DNA of 64,000 bases from Brucella gallinifaecis (GCF_006476605.1 NZ_ML636806.1:106919-170918); one strand, 5' to 3'; counted from the first letter of the stretch, positions 20,701 to 29,653 are shown. Notes: a model not told the origin generated them from the sequence alone. Translations and numbers: made by a program.

Positions 20701-22523
20701 ACAGCAGCCCCATCCTGACCGGCATGCGGAAGATCGATGGTCTGTTCGCTCACGACACGAAAGCCCATATTTTCAAGAAGCGGCACCCGCTGCGACAGCA
20801 CAACCGGCGCACCATGATGATAGATCTTGAGCGAAACAGCATCCGGGCCATCAGTGCGATAACGGTAGAAATCCACGAAAAGCGGGGCTTCGGCGCTCAG
20901 GCCAGCGATGCGCCTGGCATCAACCAGCGCCTCTGGTGCGGTAAAGATTTCGCGATAGGATTGCGGGAAGCTGGAAGCCAGAGCAATAGTCTTTGCATCT
21001 GCGTTTTCCGCGCTTTCGCGCACCTCATCATCCCATGTTCGCACAATCGAACGCACTTGTTCTTCCAGCGCATCACGATCCACATGCGGCGTTGAACGCT
21101 CATGGCGACGGATGACAAACTGAACCCGTGTCAAACCGTTTTGCAGAAAGACCGGATGAAATTCAAAACTGTCACCGCTGTAAACATCAACAAGATAGCG
21201 ACCGATCTTCTCACGGACGACTGAATCGTAACGGTCACGCGGGATATAGACAAGCACCGTGGCAAAACGGCCAAAGCGGTCAAGACGCGGGATCGCGCGA
21301 ACCCTTGGACGTTCGCCAAGCGCCAGAATCAGCTCGACATTGGCCGTCAGGCTTTCCGTATCGATCTGGAACAGCTCATCGCGCGGATATTCTTCCAGCA
21401 CATTGACAAGCGCCTTGCCGGAATGATCTTCACGGTTGAAGCCAAGATGTTTGATAACCGTATCAGCCTTGGAACGGATAAACGGAATACCGGCGACAGA
21501 ACTGATATAGGCCACCGACGTAAACAGACCCACCAGACGCAATTCGCCTATCGCTTCACCATCCGCTCCAAAAATCTTCACACCGATATAGTCAAGATAA
21601 GACCGGCGATGCACCAGTGACAGCGAATTGGCCTTGGTAACGATGAGCGGCTCATTGCTATCAAGGAATTCTGTAACCTCACGCGGTGTTACCTTGTCTT
21701 CGCCTTCCCGGCGCAAAACCCGCACTTCGCTATCATTGAGAATGCCAAGCGTTTCCTTGGCCGCAATAAGCTCACGCTTGTCGCCCTTGCCCTTGAAGGT
21801 CAGCTCGCGCATGCCAAGGAAAATAAAACGGTCATCGCGCAACCATTCAAGGAAAGCAATCGCCTCCGGCATGGCCGGATCAAGGTTCAGTTCCTGAACA
21901 CGCTTATAATCAGCAATTGCGTCATCAAGACGCTTGTTCATCGGCTTCCAGTCACTGACGGCAGAACGAACCTGCCCAAGAACCCGCTTAAGAGCGGCAG
22001 TCAGATCAGCCTTCGCCTGTTTGTCGAGCAGCGGCAGATGAATCTGCACAAGGCTGACACGTTCAATCCCCTTGGCGGGTGCGAGTTGCGAAGCCTCGCC
22101 CAGAATTGTAAGATCATTCTTATCCCGCTCTATATCGAGAACCGGATGCACAACCATGAAAATCTGGCTGGCATGATCATTCAGCTCGCCCATGATCGAG
22201 TCGAGCAGAAAAGGCATATTATCATTGACGATGGTAATAACACTGACAGGGCGGCCATGGCGCTCGATGCTATTATCGATGCTGATGATGCTCTTGCCCT
22301 TGCGGTAAGTCTCAAGCGCTTCATAACCATACTGGGCAGATTTATCGAGTGCTACAGTATCATAAGCTGCAAGATCTTCAGGCGGAGCCCATTCGAAGAG
22401 AAGCTGCGCAAAGGCTGTAAACGCCCTGGACTTTCCTCCCTTCTTCTCCTCCTTGCCTGCTTTTGAACCCTTAAATTTATTCGACCGATCCTGCTTTGCA
22501 GTCACGTCGGATACTCCTGTCAT
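17715..22523 (-). CDS. Large NAD-specific glutamate dehydrogenase
   Basis: A very large (1602 aa) NAD-dependent glutamate dehydrogenase of the 180-kDa class, oxidising glutamate to 2-oxoglutarate and ammonia. It has long N-terminal regulatory regions (about 1-700) and a catalytic core with MQLVNAYG, the VGAKGGFYPK substrate-lysine region, GIGTYIRAS and the dinucleotide-binding GDMSGDVFGNGMLLS. A C-terminal helical region follows. The start MTGVSDV (22523) fits relatives; the frame is open 50 codons further and MRIAIMTG (22538) is an alternative. It is a single-gene unit with its own terminator. Confidence 0.95.
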   Translation of the reverse strand: MTGVSDVTAKQDRSNKFKGSKAGKEEKKGGKSRAFTAFAQLLFEWAPPEDLAAYDTVALDKSAQYGYEALETYRKGKSIISIDNSIERHGRPVSVITIVNDNMPFLLDSIMGELNDHASQIFMVVHPVLDIERDKNDLTILGEASQLAPAKGIERVSLVQIHLPLLDKQAKADLTAALKRVLGQVRSAVSDWKPMNKRLDDAIADYKRVQELNLDPAMPEAIAFLEWLRDDRFIFLGMRELTFKGKGDKRELIAAKETLGILNDSEVRVLRREGEDKVTPREVTEFLDSNEPLIVTKANSLSLVHRRSYLDYIGVKIFGADGEAIGELRLVGLFTSVAYISSVAGIPFIRSKADTVIKHLGFNREDHSGKALVNVLEEYPRDELFQIDTESLTANVELILALGERPRVRAIPRLDRFGRFATVLVYIPRDRYDSVVREKIGRYLVDVYSGDSFEFHPVFLQNGLTRVQFVIRRHERSTPHVDRDALEEQVRSIVRTWDDEVRESAENADAKTIALASSFPQSYREIFTAPEALVDARRIAGLSAEAPLFVDFYRYRTDGPDAVSLKIYHHGAPVVLSQRVPLLENMGFRVVSEQTIDLPHAGQDGAAVYVHDMQLVNAYGAPVDLSDDGEMLEDIFRTVWDGLADNDGYNALVQTARLSARQIMILRSYGRYLQQAGIAYSQGFIAAALNRYPEIASDLYALFDLRFNPSAKRREAAEKKLVDGIETALLSVPSIDDDQILRRFRNLIEATLRTNAYQPDSDGRPRVTFAFKLNPRLIDGLPDPRPYREIFVYGPEVEGVHLRFGAVARGGLRWSDRAQDYRTEVLGLVKAQQVKNAVIVPVGAKGGFYPKRLPVGGDRNTVFEAGRDAYKVFISTLLSVTDNIHDNDVVPPAQVVRHDNDDPYFVVAADKGTATFSDTANAISQAHDFWLDDAFASGGSAGYDHKGMGITARGAWEAVKRHFREFNKDIQTEPFTVAGVGDMSGDVFGNGMLLSEQIRLVAAFDHRDIFIDPNPVPATGFAERKRLFELPRSSWQDYDRSKISSGGGVYSRSQKTITLSKEAAEVIGLGKTTATPQEIMTAILKAEVDLLWFGGIGTYIRASAETDAQVGDRANDAIRITGSEVRAKVVGEGANLGVTQRGRIEYALSGGRGNTDAIDNSAGVNCSDVEVNIKIALAAAMRSGKLKRPARDKLLVSMTDDVSELVLRNNYLQPLALSLNERQGLVELPYQARFMAELEARKLLDRKVEYLPSDAVLNERQKSGQPLTRPELAVLLAYAKLSLSDDLVASRLPDEPYFEQLLLGYFPKRMVKTYADEIANHRLKREIVATLLANDVINRGGITFISRLADTTGKSPADIVRAYVAVRDGFEINAIYDAIDALDNKVAGDVQNQFYQLVAEMLLATTAWVLRNDTTRANLTELVSTITTARAALEPRFDSLMPDYLIETVQADKAAFVEKGAPEKLARRLANLQLAGIMPDIALIAHLASADLVATAKAYFGVSEAFRIGRIEEAARNIPVTDYYDGLALSRASDTITQAARGITIAALKKHGQDEDPAAAWFAEDAARIDQIRHRMVALTEGGDLSVSRLAVAAGLMSDLIQ

Positions 22524-22780
22524 GATGGCAATGCGCATCAAACTAGCAGATTGAGCATTTGTTTCGATGACAATTCGTTGAAAACAACCAAAAAAATCCG
22601 TGAAAGTCAGAAAGCTTGTATCTAATCCATTTAATTTGAAACAAAACTTCGCAAAGCTTTGGAAAAATTGCAAAATCTGCTGCTAGCCCTGTCCTGAAAT
22701 GAAACATATCTTTTACGTAAGCGTCATAAAAACTGTAATTCACTATAAATCAGTGCCGAATCTCACGCCCGCAATGGCAC

Positions 22781-23422
22781 TCAAAGCTCGATCAGATGGT
22801 CGTCAAGTTCATTGATATTGTTTGCTCCTGCCGGGAAATGCTTTTCCAGCAAAACACCGGCCTGAGCGATCGCCAGTACAAAACCCGTCCCCACTTGCGC
22901 ACGCGATGCATGATGCGTGAGCGTCGCCACAATATCATTCCATTCTTCCTGCTCAACCCGCGCATCAATGCCCGCATCGGCAATCACTTCCGCATAATGT
23001 TCAGCCATGGAAACAAACAATAAAATACCAGTGCGGTGCTCTGTAATATGGACATTGCGAGCAAGAAACTGCTGCAAGGCATTGAGATGTGCACGCTTGT
23101 ATCGAATGCGACGCGGCACCAGCAACATGCGCATGGATGGTAAAAACCACAAGAGAAGCATCGCCGTGATAAAAGCGGCCAGCACTGCAAGACCAAACAT
23201 CGGCAGGCTGATATCAAACCAGTACCAATGTGCAAGAAAGGCTGCGATGACCGAAGCAATCAATATGCCACAGGTCGCAACAAAGCCTGCCGCAAAGAAA
23301 TAGTCGTCACTGCGACGCGCCAGAACCGCATAAATTTCACCGCTTGTATTGGCTTCCGCCGCACGGATTGCCTTGGCAATATTCTCGTGATCCTGATCAC
23401 TGATAAGGTTTTTCGTGTTCAC
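22781..23422 (-). CDS. Small TPM-domain membrane protein
   Basis: A 213-residue protein with an opening SGEIYAVLARRSD segment, two membrane helices (about 43-65 and 72-95) and a TPM-type alpha/beta region after them (HRTGILLFVSMAEHYAEVIADAGI). TPM domains were named for TLP18.3/Psb32/MOLO-1; the function in bacteria is poorly known. It follows the larger TPM gene by 11 bp and lemA before that, so it is the third gene of a lemA-TPM-TPM operon. Confidence 0.85.
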   Translation of the reverse strand: MNTKNLISDQDHENIAKAIRAAEANTSGEIYAVLARRSDDYFFAAGFVATCGILIASVIAAFLAHWYWFDISLPMFGLAVLAAFITAMLLLWFLPSMRMLLVPRRIRYKRAHLNALQQFLARNVHITEHRTGILLFVSMAEHYAEVIADAGIDARVEQEEWNDIVATLTHHASRAQVGTGFVLAIAQAGVLLEKHFPAGANNINELDDHLIEL

Positions 23423-23433
23423 AAAACTCTCCC

Positions 23434-24312
23434 TTACCAGCTACCCGAAGCGCCGCCGCCACCTGACGAACCACCGCCGCCGGAAAAGCCGCCACCGCCA
23501 CGACCACCTGATGACCAGCCACCGCCGCCACCGGAAAAACCGCCGCCACCGGAGCCGCCACGGGAATTAAAATCCATTATCATGCCAAGCCAGCGATATT
23601 TTCCAGGGCCGATCTTCTGCCCGAAAATCGGTGCCAATATCGCCATACCAAAGCCACCGAAAAAGATCAGTGCCCAGAAAGCAATGAAGATCACAAACAC
23701 CCAGTCGATATCATTGTCGCCGGTGACACTGTTCAAATTGCGCCTGGCACGCTCTTCCAGTTCAGCTGCATCACCGGAAAGAACCGACAATATACCATCG
23801 ACGCCCTGAACAATGCCTTCAGAATAATTACCGTTGCGAAATTCAGGTATAATCGTGCCATTGATGATAACACTCGAAAGCGCATCCGTCATGGTGCCTT
23901 CAAGCCCGTAGCCAACCTCGATACGCACCTTACGGTCATTGGGGGCTACAACCAGCAAAACACCGTTGTTCTCCTGTTTCTGCCCCAGCGCCCAGGCACG
24001 AAACAACCGGTTGGAAAAGCTTTCAATATCTTCGCCATTGAGACTGGGAGCAGTCACCACGACCACCTGATCGGATGACTTTGCTTCAAAATCAGCAAGC
24101 TTCTTTGTGAGTTGTTGCAATTGCGCAGGATCCATGATCCCGGCAGCATCAACCACCCGTCCCGTCAGCGCCTGCGCAGGCTTTGCCGCGTCTTGCGCAT
24201 GAACAGCCCCTGCAACAAAGCTGACAAATAAAAGCAGAAGAACAGCACCAAGCCATCGCGGCCCAGTCAGGCCACGAACCACCACATCACGCATGGGGAG
24301 CAAAGCTGCCAC
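23434..24312 (-). CDS. YgcG-type TPM protein with Gly/Ser-rich tail
   Basis: Secreted or membrane-anchored protein of 292 aa. A signal-like hydrophobic stretch (about 17-36, ending VHAQD) is followed by a TPM domain (about 48-170) with VVVVTAPSLNG, NNGVLLVVAPNDRKVRIEVGYGLEG and NYSEGIVQGVDGI. A membrane helix lies near residues 205-230, and a low-complexity tail made almost only of Gly and Ser ends in SGSW. This layout is the usual one for LemA-linked YgcG proteins. The start could also be the ATG at residue 7 (MRDVVVRG). Confidence 0.88.
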   Translation of the reverse strand: MAALLPMRDVVVRGLTGPRWLGAVLLLLFVSFVAGAVHAQDAAKPAQALTGRVVDAAGIMDPAQLQQLTKKLADFEAKSSDQVVVVTAPSLNGEDIESFSNRLFRAWALGQKQENNGVLLVVAPNDRKVRIEVGYGLEGTMTDALSSVIINGTIIPEFRNGNYSEGIVQGVDGILSVLSGDAAELEERARRNLNSVTGDNDIDWVFVIFIAFWALIFFGGFGMAILAPIFGQKIGPGKYRWLGMIMDFNSRGGSGGGGFSGGGGGWSSGGRGGGGFSGGGGSSGGGGASGSW

Positions 24313-24323
24313 AAAATACCCGA

Positions 24324-24950
24324 TCAGTTGTTAAAATTGACCTGAGGGGCACTTTGGCTCGACGCATCGGCACTGAATGTCTGCATCGGCACAGCATCGC
24401 GGTACCAGATCCATGTCCAGATCATCGTCGGCATGGTACGGATCGAGGTATTATAGACGCGGACCGCTTCAATATAATCGCGACGCGCGACAGCAATACG
24501 GTTTTCCGTACCTTCAAGCTGGGATTGCAATGCAAGGAAATTCTGATTGGCTTTCAAATCAGGATAGCGCTCGACAACAACCATCAAACGCGAAAGCGCA
24601 CTGGTGAGGTTAGCCTGATTGTCCTGAAACTGCTTGAAAAGCTCAGGATTGCTCAGCGTTTCCGGTGTGATCTGCACCTGCGTTGCCTTGGCGCGTGCAT
24701 CGATCACAGCCTGCAAGGTGTCTTTTTCATGGGCGGCGTAGCCCTTCACCGTTTCCACCAGATTTGGCACCAGATCAGCACGGCGCTGATATTGATTCTG
24801 CACTTCACTCCATGCAGCCTTGGCTTTTTCATCATTGGTTGGAATCGTATTGAAACCACATGCAGAAAGCAGCGGCACCAGAACGATAAGACCCAAAGCA
24901 ATGAATATACGGCGAAAAGAGAAAGAACGGATAGCGGTCACAGCCGACAT
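24324..24950 (-). CDS. lemA: LemA family lipoprotein
   Basis: LemA-family protein of 208 aa with an N-terminal hydrophobic helix ending in a lipobox (LLSACG, Cys at residue 31), then the helical-bundle core NQYQRRADLVPNLVETVKGYAAHE. It is probably anchored in the envelope facing the periplasm. LemA genes are usually paired with TPM genes, as here; their role is unclear. It is the first gene of the three-gene minus-strand operon. Confidence 0.92.
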   Translation of the reverse strand: MSAVTAIRSFSFRRIFIALGLIVLVPLLSACGFNTIPTNDEKAKAAWSEVQNQYQRRADLVPNLVETVKGYAAHEKDTLQAVIDARAKATQVQITPETLSNPELFKQFQDNQANLTSALSRLMVVVERYPDLKANQNFLALQSQLEGTENRIAVARRDYIEAVRVYNTSIRTMPTMIWTWIWYRDAVPMQTFSADASSQSAPQVNFNN

Positions 24951-25140
24951 GATGTTCTCCTGAACGGGGCGCCTTTGCTGCGCCAGATAAATTTATGTGC
25001 CCGAATATATGCATTCACGCAAATGCGAGCCGTCAAATCAATAAGATAGACGAAATCCTGACTTTTTCCAGTCGTTTTACATATAGCAAAAAGCCAAACA
25101 AAAAGGCAGCGGATTGCTCCATTGCCTTTTTGTTCACACC

Positions 25141-25243
25141 TGCATAATTCCTTAAACTTAAAACAGTTTAAGGTAAAATTATGCAGTAGGTATAAAGCGT
25201 TAGAGCGACCTTTGTGCGCCCGATGAGGCGCACGGCGCTCTAA
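25141..25243. repeat. Composite palindromic repeat downstream of rpsP
   Basis: Two palindromes stand side by side. TGCATAATT (25141-25149) pairs with AATTATGCA (25177-25185) with an inner CTTAAACT/AGTTTAAG. Then TTAGAGCG (25200-25207) pairs with CGCTCTAA (25236-25243) around GTGCGCC/GGCGCAC. The layout is like composite intergenic repeats I recall from Rhizobiales. The right palindrome starts 10 bp after the rpsP stop and could end that operon's transcript. The rest of the 24951-25253 gap holds only the lemA leader. Confidence 0.7.
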
Positions 25244-25253
25244 TTGCGAAAAA

Positions 25254-25658
25254 TTATTCGCTTGCAGCTTCTTCAGCAGGAGCGGCTGCGGCAGCAGCAG
25301 CTTCAGCAGCCTTTGCAGCGGCTTCTTCTTCAGCCTGCTTGGCCAAAGCAAGACGTTCCTGAGCTTTCTTGCCTGGCAGACCCTTGGTCAGGTTGCTGCG
25401 TGCTTCGCGCTTGGCAATACCGGCCTGATCGAGGAAGCGAAGAACGCGGTCGGTTGGCTGTGCACCCTGTGCAATCCAATGCTGAATACGCTCAGCGTCC
25501 AGCTTTACGCGTTCTGCGTCCTTAGCAAGCATCGGGTTCCATGCACCAACAGTTTCGATGAAGCGGCCATCGCGTGGGCTGCGAACGTCAGCAACAACAA
25601 CGTGATAGTAAGGACGCTTCTTGGAACCAGCGCGGGCGAGACGAATCTTGAGAGCCAT
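25254..25658 (-). CDS. rpsP: 30S ribosomal protein S16 with acidic Ala-rich tail
   Basis: Binds 16S rRNA in the 30S subunit. The conserved core is residues 1-85 ([33 protein letters not shown]). About 50 extra residues follow, rich in Ala and Glu and ending EEAASE; such tails are common in Brucellaceae S16. It is downstream of ffh and the chorismate mutase gene. trmD and rimM, its usual partners, do not follow here. Confidence 0.96.
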   Translation of the reverse strand: MALKIRLARAGSKKRPYYHVVVADVRSPRDGRFIETVGAWNPMLAKDAERVKLDAERIQHWIAQGAQPTDRVLRFLDQAGIAKREARSNLTKGLPGKKAQERLALAKQAEEEAAAKAAEAAAAAAAPAEEAASE

Positions 25659-25700
25659 TTTTTCTTTCCTTTAGACAATAATCCTGCCCTGTCGGGCTAT

Positions 25701-26012
25701 TCAGTTTCCGCTGTGATTGGCAGCAGCATGCTCATGGTGCCGAATAACTTCCTTCACGATGAAGTTCAGGAATTTTTCAGCAAAATCCGGGTCGAGATGG
25801 GCATCAACTGCAAGCGCACGAAGACGCTCGACCTGACGCTTCTCACGGGCCGGGTCGGCAGCAGCAAGGCCGCGCTCGGCTTTCAGGGTGCCCACAGCCT
25901 TGGTGCAGCGAAAACGCTCGGCAAGCATGTGGATCAATGCTGCATCGATATTATCGATGGATGCACGCAATGCGAGAAGTTCAGCAGGTACAGTGTTCTG
26001 TTCGTCAGCCAT
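25701..26012 (-). CDS. Chorismate mutase (AroQ class)
   Basis: Small all-helical chorismate mutase converting chorismate to prephenate for Phe/Tyr synthesis. LRASIDNIDAALIHMLAERFRCTKAVGTLKAE carries the AroQ pattern (R at the first helix, then the ERF-K-V segment), and REKRQVERLR follows. Length is 103 aa from the ATG at 26012. A GTG at 26021, overlapping the ffh stop as GTGA, would add three residues and suggests translational coupling. It sits between ffh and rpsP, a typical Rhizobiales order. Confidence 0.9.
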   Translation of the reverse strand: MADEQNTVPAELLALRASIDNIDAALIHMLAERFRCTKAVGTLKAERGLAAADPAREKRQVERLRALAVDAHLDPDFAEKFLNFIVKEVIRHHEHAAANHSGN

Positions 26013-26017
26013 CTTAC

Positions 26018-27580
26018 TCACTTCTTCTTCGGCAAACCAGGAAGACCGCCACCAAGACCGGGAAGCTTGGGACCGCCCAGACCGGGTAGTCCTCCACCCG
26101 GAAGACCTGGCAGTCCACCACCCTTGGTCAGACCTGCAGCTTCGGCCTGTTTTGCCAGCGCTTCAAGCTGCTTGGGGTCCATCTTGGACAGATCAGGCAT
26201 TCCGCCCATTCCAGCTCCTAGACCACCAAGACCCATCTTGCCAGCAAGGCCACCCATCATCTGCTTCATCATTCCGCCCTTGCCCTTGCCCATGACTTTC
26301 ATCATGTCAGCCATCTGGCGGTGCATCTTGAGAAGCTTGTTAATATCGGCGGCACTGGTGCCGGACCCTTTGGCAATGCGCTGCTTGCGGCTATGTTTGA
26401 GAAGATCAGGATTGGCGCGTTCAGCCTTGGTCATCGAACCGATAATTGCAAGCTGGCGATCAAATATCTTGTCATCAAGACCGGCTGCGGCAGCCTTGTC
26501 CTTCATCCCGCCCATGCCGGGCATCATACCCATGATGCTGCCCATACCGCCGAGCTTTTTCATCTGGCCCAGCTGGTCGGCAAGATCATTGAGATCAAAC
26601 TTGCCCGACTGCATCTTCTTGGCCATCGCTGCGGCTTTTTCCGCATCAATGTTTTCAGCAGCCTTTTCAACGAGCGAAACAATGTCGCCCATACCAAGAA
26701 TACGATCGGCAATACGCTTGGGATAAAACTCCTCGAGCGCATCCATTTTTTCGCCGGTTGCGATCAGCTTGATCGGCTTGCCGGTGATTGCACGCATCGA
26801 AAGGGCTGCACCACCACGGCCATCGCCATCCATACGGGTCAGCACAATACCGGTAATGCCAACGCGCTCATCGAAATTACGCGCCAGATTAACCGCGTCC
26901 TGACCCGTGAGGCTGTCAGCCACAAGCAGGATTTCATGCGGATTGGCGGCCTTGCGGATATCCGCCATTTCCACCATCAACGGCTCGTCGATATGTGTGC
27001 GGCCGGCAGTATCGAGAATAACCACATCATGACCGCCAAGCTTTGCAGCCTGAACAGCACGCGATGCAATCTCAACCGGCGACTGGCCAGCAATGATCGG
27101 CAATGTATCAACAGAAGTCTGGATACCGAGCTGACGAAGCTGCTCCTGTGCAGCCGGACGGCGCGTATCAAGCGACGCCATCAGCACCTTTTTGCGGCTG
27201 CGTTCTGTCAAGCGCTTGGCAAGCTTGCCAGTCGTCGTCGTTTTACCCGAACCCTGCAAACCAACCATCATAATGACAACCGGTGCCGGCGCATTCAGAT
27301 CAACCGAAACGCCTTCAGTGCCGAGCATTTCGATAAGCTCGTCATGGACGATCTTGACGACCATCTGGCCGGGCTTGATGCTTTTGAGAATTTCAGCACC
27401 AACAGCCTTCTCACGAACGCGCTCAGTAAAAGAACGAACCACTTCCAGCGAAACATCGGCTTCGATCAGCGCACGACGCACTTCGCGCAGCGCAGCCGCC
27501 ACGTCGCTTTCAGAGAGAGCGCCGCGTCCGGTCAGGCCGTTCAGAATAGAGCCAAGACGCTCCTGAAGTGATTCAAACAT
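26018..27580 (-). CDS. ffh: Signal recognition particle protein Ffh
   Basis: SRP GTPase that delivers inner-membrane proteins to FtsY and SecYEG. N domain (1-90), G domain with GLQGSGKTTTTGK near residue 107, DTAGRTHID, TRMDGDGRGGAALS, and a Met-rich M domain (about 330-440). The C-terminus continues into an unusual Gly/Pro/Leu repeat (GLPGLGG-like units) ending PGLPKKK. Length is 520 aa, longer than the usual 450-460 because of this tail. It is first in the ffh-chorismate mutase-rpsP operon. Confidence 0.96.
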   Translation of the reverse strand: MFESLQERLGSILNGLTGRGALSESDVAAALREVRRALIEADVSLEVVRSFTERVREKAVGAEILKSIKPGQMVVKIVHDELIEMLGTEGVSVDLNAPAPVVIMMVGLQGSGKTTTTGKLAKRLTERSRKKVLMASLDTRRPAAQEQLRQLGIQTSVDTLPIIAGQSPVEIASRAVQAAKLGGHDVVILDTAGRTHIDEPLMVEMADIRKAANPHEILLVADSLTGQDAVNLARNFDERVGITGIVLTRMDGDGRGGAALSMRAITGKPIKLIATGEKMDALEEFYPKRIADRILGMGDIVSLVEKAAENIDAEKAAAMAKKMQSGKFDLNDLADQLGQMKKLGGMGSIMGMMPGMGGMKDKAAAAGLDDKIFDRQLAIIGSMTKAERANPDLLKHSRKQRIAKGSGTSAADINKLLKMHRQMADMMKVMGKGKGGMMKQMMGGLAGKMGLGGLGAGMGGMPDLSKMDPKQLEALAKQAEAAGLTKGGGLPGLPGGGLPGLGGPKLPGLGGGLPGLPKKK

Positions 27581-27797
27581 CTAATTTCCTTTTAATCCGA
27601 GAAGAGACCAGGGCTTCATCAGGAAGGCTCATCAGGGATACATCGTTCTTTGACCAGAGCAGTTCAAGAAGCAACCAAAGCAGTACAGCACCCGAGGGCG
27701 CATCGCGCTGTCGGATGTGGACCTCCGGGATCTCTTTATACCAAATGGGTCCCGGTCGGTGGCTCGCGTTCTGTAGATCGCGGATAGATTGGTTGAG

Positions 27798-27826
27798 CGT
27801 TTAAAGCGGCAGGCCGGTAATGTCAA
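27798..27826 (-). promoter_or_regulatory. Candidate ffh promoter
   Basis: On the minus strand TTGACA (27821-27826) is followed after 17 bp by TAAACG (27798-27803). The -35 is perfect and the -10 imperfect. It would give a leader of about 210 nt before ffh. The rest of the 27581-28037 gap shows no gene; no SRP RNA with its GGAA tetraloop layout was seen. Confidence 0.5.
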
Positions 27827-28037
27827 GTAAAAGGCGGAAAACGAAGCTTTTAAAACGCAAAGACACGCATAAATACACTAAAATAAGGACCAATTTACGA
27901 AAACTTGAAGATTATATGGAAGGATGGTCACCAGTGCGCGGCTGCCCGGAGAGCTTACAATTCCTTTCTGGCATGACATTCATTGTAAAGAATGGCAAAT
28001 TCGCGCTGAGGTAGAATCAACTCCGAAGGAGAAACGA

Positions 28038-28862
28038 ATGGCATTGTTTGCCAAGGGCCGGACATGGACGGCAGCAGCAGTTCTTGCAGTAAGTATGATG
28101 GCTGGAACAAGCATCGTCGAAGCAGCCCAGTGTGGCAACAATGGCGCAGGTTATAATGCCTGGCTCCAGCAGACGATCAAGGAAGCATCTTCGCGCGGCA
28201 TTGGCAAGCGTGCAATAAATGCTCTGGCTAAAACAAAATATGCGCAAGCCACCATCAATGCTGACCGCAATCAGAAGAGCTTCAAGCTTTCCTTTGAGCA
28301 ATTCATGCAAAAACGTGGTGCAAACACGATCATTCAGCGTGGAAAATCGATCAAAAAACAGAATGCAGCTCTCTTCGCTGCTATCGAAAAGCGCTATGGC
28401 GTACCAGCCGGACCTCTGATCGCAATCTGGGGCATGGAAACAGGCTTCGGTGCTTATCTTGGCAAACAGCACACGCTTTCGGCTGTTGCAACATTGGCCT
28501 ATGACTGTCGTCGCAGCGACTACTTCACCAACCAGCTCTACGCAGCACTCAAGCTGATTGACAATCAGGACCTTGATCCGAACGCAGTTGGTGCAATGCA
28601 TGGTGAAATCGGCCAGACCCAGTTCTTGCCAGCCAACGTTCTCAAATATGGCGTTGATGGTGATGGCAGCGGCCATATCGACATGGCCCGTTCAAAGGCT
28701 GACGCCCTTTATTCAACTGCAAATTTTCTTGTCGGGCATGGCTGGAAGCGCGGCGCCGGTTATCAGCCGGGTGAACCAAATTACAGGGCAATTCAGGGCT
28801 GGAATGCGGCACAGGTCTATCAGCGTGCTATTGCCGTCATGGGCAGGGCAATCGATCAATAA
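28038..28862 (+). CDS. MltB-like lytic murein transglycosylase
   Basis: Periplasmic enzyme that cleaves the MurNAc-GlcNAc bond of peptidoglycan, forming anhydro-MurNAc. A signal peptide covers about residues 1-30 (ending VEAAQ). The SLT_2/MltB-type domain has catalytic Glu134 in IWGMETGFG, the EIGQTQFLPANVLKYGVDGDGSG segment and NFLVGHGWKRGAGY. Length is 274 aa. The start is the ATG at 28038 with AAGGAGA at the right distance; the 38 in-frame codons upstream are leader. Confidence 0.92.
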   Translation: MALFAKGRTWTAAAVLAVSMMAGTSIVEAAQCGNNGAGYNAWLQQTIKEASSRGIGKRAINALAKTKYAQATINADRNQKSFKLSFEQFMQKRGANTIIQRGKSIKKQNAALFAAIEKRYGVPAGPLIAIWGMETGFGAYLGKQHTLSAVATLAYDCRRSDYFTNQLYAALKLIDNQDLDPNAVGAMHGEIGQTQFLPANVLKYGVDGDGSGHIDMARSKADALYSTANFLVGHGWKRGAGYQPGEPNYRAIQGWNAAQVYQRAIAVMGRAIDQ

Positions 28863-28910
28863 TCAAGTTTACAGCGCTTTATAAAAAGCGATATATCATA
28901 TGCTCAATAC

Positions 28911-28940
28911 AAAAAAGCCCCGATTTTTCGGGGCTTTTTT
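28911..28940. terminator. Bidirectional terminator
   Basis: AAAAAAGCCCCG and CGGGGCTTTTTT form a perfect 12-bp stem with a T-rich loop between the convergent transglycosylase and carbonic anhydrase genes. Both strands end in a T-run. Confidence 0.93.
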
Positions 28941-28944
28941 CACA

Positions 28945-29616
28945 TTATACTGATGTTTTCTGCTCAGCCACAACCAAACTGTCAGGTCTTTTAAAATCAC
29001 CCGTCTGCTGGTCCATCACCCACAGCTCGCCTGTCGAAATATCAAACCAGGCACCATAGAGTTTCAGCCGCCCCTTTTTCTCAAGAATATCGACACAAGG
29101 GAATGTCCGCAGATTGTTGAGCGAATAACGGATCGAAATCCGCTCCAGGGCCGTCTGTCGCTCGGTCGGTGTCATCAGTTCATTGCCATTGATCGTTTCC
29201 GCAGCCGGCGCAATCAGGCTCATCCACTTGCCAATGAAATCGCTTGGTGAAAGCGGCTCGCTCTGGGTGTCGAGCGCCGCTTTGATCCCCCCGCATCGGC
29301 CATGACCCATGACAACAATATTCTTCACCTTGAGACTTTGCACAGCAAATTCAAGCGCCGCCGAAGCCGCATGAAATTCACCATCCGGCTCATAGGGCGG
29401 AATAAGATTGGCAACGTTACGAAGAACGAACATTTCACCCGGAGCCGAGTTGAAAATTGTTTCCGGAGCGGCACGGGAATCGCAACAGGCAATCACCAGG
29501 GTTTCTGGTGCCTGCCCTTTTTCAGCGAGTTCCTTATAACGTGCCGTTTCAGACGCGAAATGCTCGCTCATAAAGGTTTGATAACCGGCGAGGAGTGAAT
29601 CTGGAATATCAGCCAT
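28945..29616 (-). CDS. Beta-class carbonic anhydrase
   Basis: Zinc enzyme interconverting CO2 and bicarbonate. The zinc ligands are visible: Cys44 and Asp46 in ACCDSR, and His105 and Cys108 in GHGRCGG. Length is 223 aa, normal for the beta class. No signal peptide, so cytoplasmic. It is a single gene ended by the bidirectional terminator. Confidence 0.95.
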   Translation of the reverse strand: MADIPDSLLAGYQTFMSEHFASETARYKELAEKGQAPETLVIACCDSRAAPETIFNSAPGEMFVLRNVANLIPPYEPDGEFHAASAALEFAVQSLKVKNIVVMGHGRCGGIKAALDTQSEPLSPSDFIGKWMSLIAPAAETINGNELMTPTERQTALERISIRYSLNNLRTFPCVDILEKKGRLKLYGAWFDISTGELWVMDQQTGDFKRPDSLVVAEQKTSV

Positions 29617-29653
29617 GGTTTTCCATTATCCTGATCGAAAATCCAGGGCAATC

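Noticed and set aside
25479..27571. Two 415-codon frames opposite ffh, one proline-rich
   Set aside because: They mirror the Gly/Met-rich ffh coding sequence; the proline-rich composition is the complement of Gly codons.
27581..28037. SRP 4.5S RNA next to ffh
   Set aside because: No GGAA tetraloop with the expected paired bulges is visible, and the interval looks like a plain promoter and leader.
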